A stretch of 64,000 nt of DNA from assembly GCA_964035575.1 (NCBI GenBank), contig OZ037926.1, positions 186,001 through 250,000 of the forward strand, in the 5' to 3' direction. The stretch is from Rhynchopus sp. YZ270_cl-10 (taxonomy: Eukaryota > Euglenozoa > Diplonemea > Diplonemida > Diplonemidae). Below, in pieces: positions 63,453 through 64,000 of the stretch (position 1 is the first letter of the stretch; each line of letters opens with the position of its first letter). Below the pieces are notes generated by a model. The model saw only the letters and a program-made list of their open reading frames with translations. It ran no database searches and was not told the DNA's origin. Made by a program: the position numbers and the translations under genes.

Positions 63453-64000
63453 CATTGGGAGTTGCTTGACAGGGGAAACTGTCAAGCAGGCTCACACCCA
63501 TCCTGGTATGGGAAGGGGTGATTACATGATTTTTTAAAACTCAAGAAAGACACGTGTCCTGGAACACAACACTCTGGGCGTTTTTTGCTGTACCCAATGA
63601 GCGCAGGGGCACCGACGGACCGAAAGGACAACACACGATCCCTCCCTCACACCTAGGGAAATGGGGTTGCGGGAGTTTTACTTTGAGGTTAATACTCGCA
63701 CAGTAGCTTTGACGATGAGCCTTTTGCATATGACCCGCACTTCGCTGATGTTTGAGGTCTTTTTGGTGAAGACCCTTGTGCGTACTTCGAAGTCTACCTC
63801 GAGCTACGCAAACAAAATGTCAAAAGACCTTTTAAGAAAGTGCTTGGAGGAGCACAAAATAATACATTTTTTTTGTAGAAAACTAAATGTGTCTATTGTC
63901 TGACAGCACGAAGAACTCTACCAAAACACAGCCGGACAAAAAAAACAAAAACAGAACAAAACGAAAAGTTCACTTGAAATGCACAGACCTCTCGTTGACA

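Larger units (their letters stand above)
60711..64000. other. Gene-free, repeat-rich end of the window
   Basis: Holds families A (60955-61006, 62038-62122, 62463-62520, 63375-63452), B (weak, 61970-62010), D (61495-61545, 61698-61738, 62586-62626) and E (63972-64000, cut by the window end), and one isolated unit of the 37.6-38.2 kb satellite at about 63050-63110. Between 63655 and 63900 two plus frames look faintly coding (FDDEPFAYDPHFADV and EDPCAYFEVYLELRKQN) but a stop separates them. Confidence 0.6.

Noticed and set aside
63655-63900. Protein-like fragments on plus (EDPCAYFEVYLELRKQN)
   Set aside because: Interrupted by stops, no start, no known domain; too short to call even a relic with confidence.

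Overview
This looks like a 64 kb piece of a nuclear genome from a unicellular eukaryote. Coding exons are GC-rich and sit in AT-rich intergenic DNA full of long A/T homopolymers. Several genes are split by GT-AG introns, mostly GTATGx donors and CAG acceptors, the shortest two being 46 bp. Every gene I trust lies on the minus strand. Together with the gene content (a mucin-stalked multi-span membrane protein, a ubiquitin-like/BspA-type LRR protein, a NEK kinase), the one-directional cluster makes a euglenozoan, perhaps a diplonemid, my best guess. That is inference: no rRNA, spliced-leader or organelle marker is present to prove it.

Layout, in order of transcription (high to low coordinates): a basic/acidic-tailed unknown protein (60.0-60.7 kb); two identical secreted Cys-rich proteins in tandem (56.1-56.9 and 54.8-55.6 kb); a two-exon FAD oxidoreductase (52.6-54.1 kb); a TLC-domain membrane protein (51.1-51.8 kb); the spliceosomal core protein SmD2 in four exons (48.6-49.5 kb); a 1263-residue surface protein with a TSAPP-repeat stalk (44.3-48.1 kb). 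Next come about 17 kb with no recognisable gene (27-44 kb), built from inverted-repeat elements, heptamer arrays, degenerate ~180-bp satellites and dispersed short repeats. The cluster resumes with an EGF/VWD/LamG adhesion-type protein carrying one in-frame TAG (23.4-27.0 kb), a seven-exon SAM-KH-helicase-C protein (19.9-22.2 kb), a small membrane protein (17.1-17.5 kb), a five-exon NEK kinase (12.6-15.9 kb), the ubiquitin-like/LRR protein (10.7-11.5 kb), a membrane-anchored methyltransferase (9.2-10.1 kb), an NTF2-like protein (8.1-8.4 kb) and a poly-Q protein (5.9-6.9 kb). The ends (0-5.9 and 60.7-64 kb) are repeat-rich and apparently gene-free.

At least seven families of short (40-120 bp) dispersed repeats, named A to G here, account for roughly 70 copies. 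In every copy I found, each family has the same orientation, and when written in the form given here they all lie on the strand opposite to the genes. Family A carries a perfect tRNA T-arm on the minus strand followed by a hairpin, so it looks like a tRNA-derived SINE; family C keeps a stem whose two arms change together between copies. Repeat entries use '+' for the written consensus, except family A, which is given the strand on which its T-arm reads (minus).

The most unusual protein is the SAM-KH-helicase-C gene: it has a clear second RecA-like domain of a DEAD-box helicase but no first RecA domain, and its motifs V and VI are degenerate. No shared pathway links the genes; the common features are surface/secreted proteins (five genes) and RNA biology (SmD2 and the SAM-KH protein).
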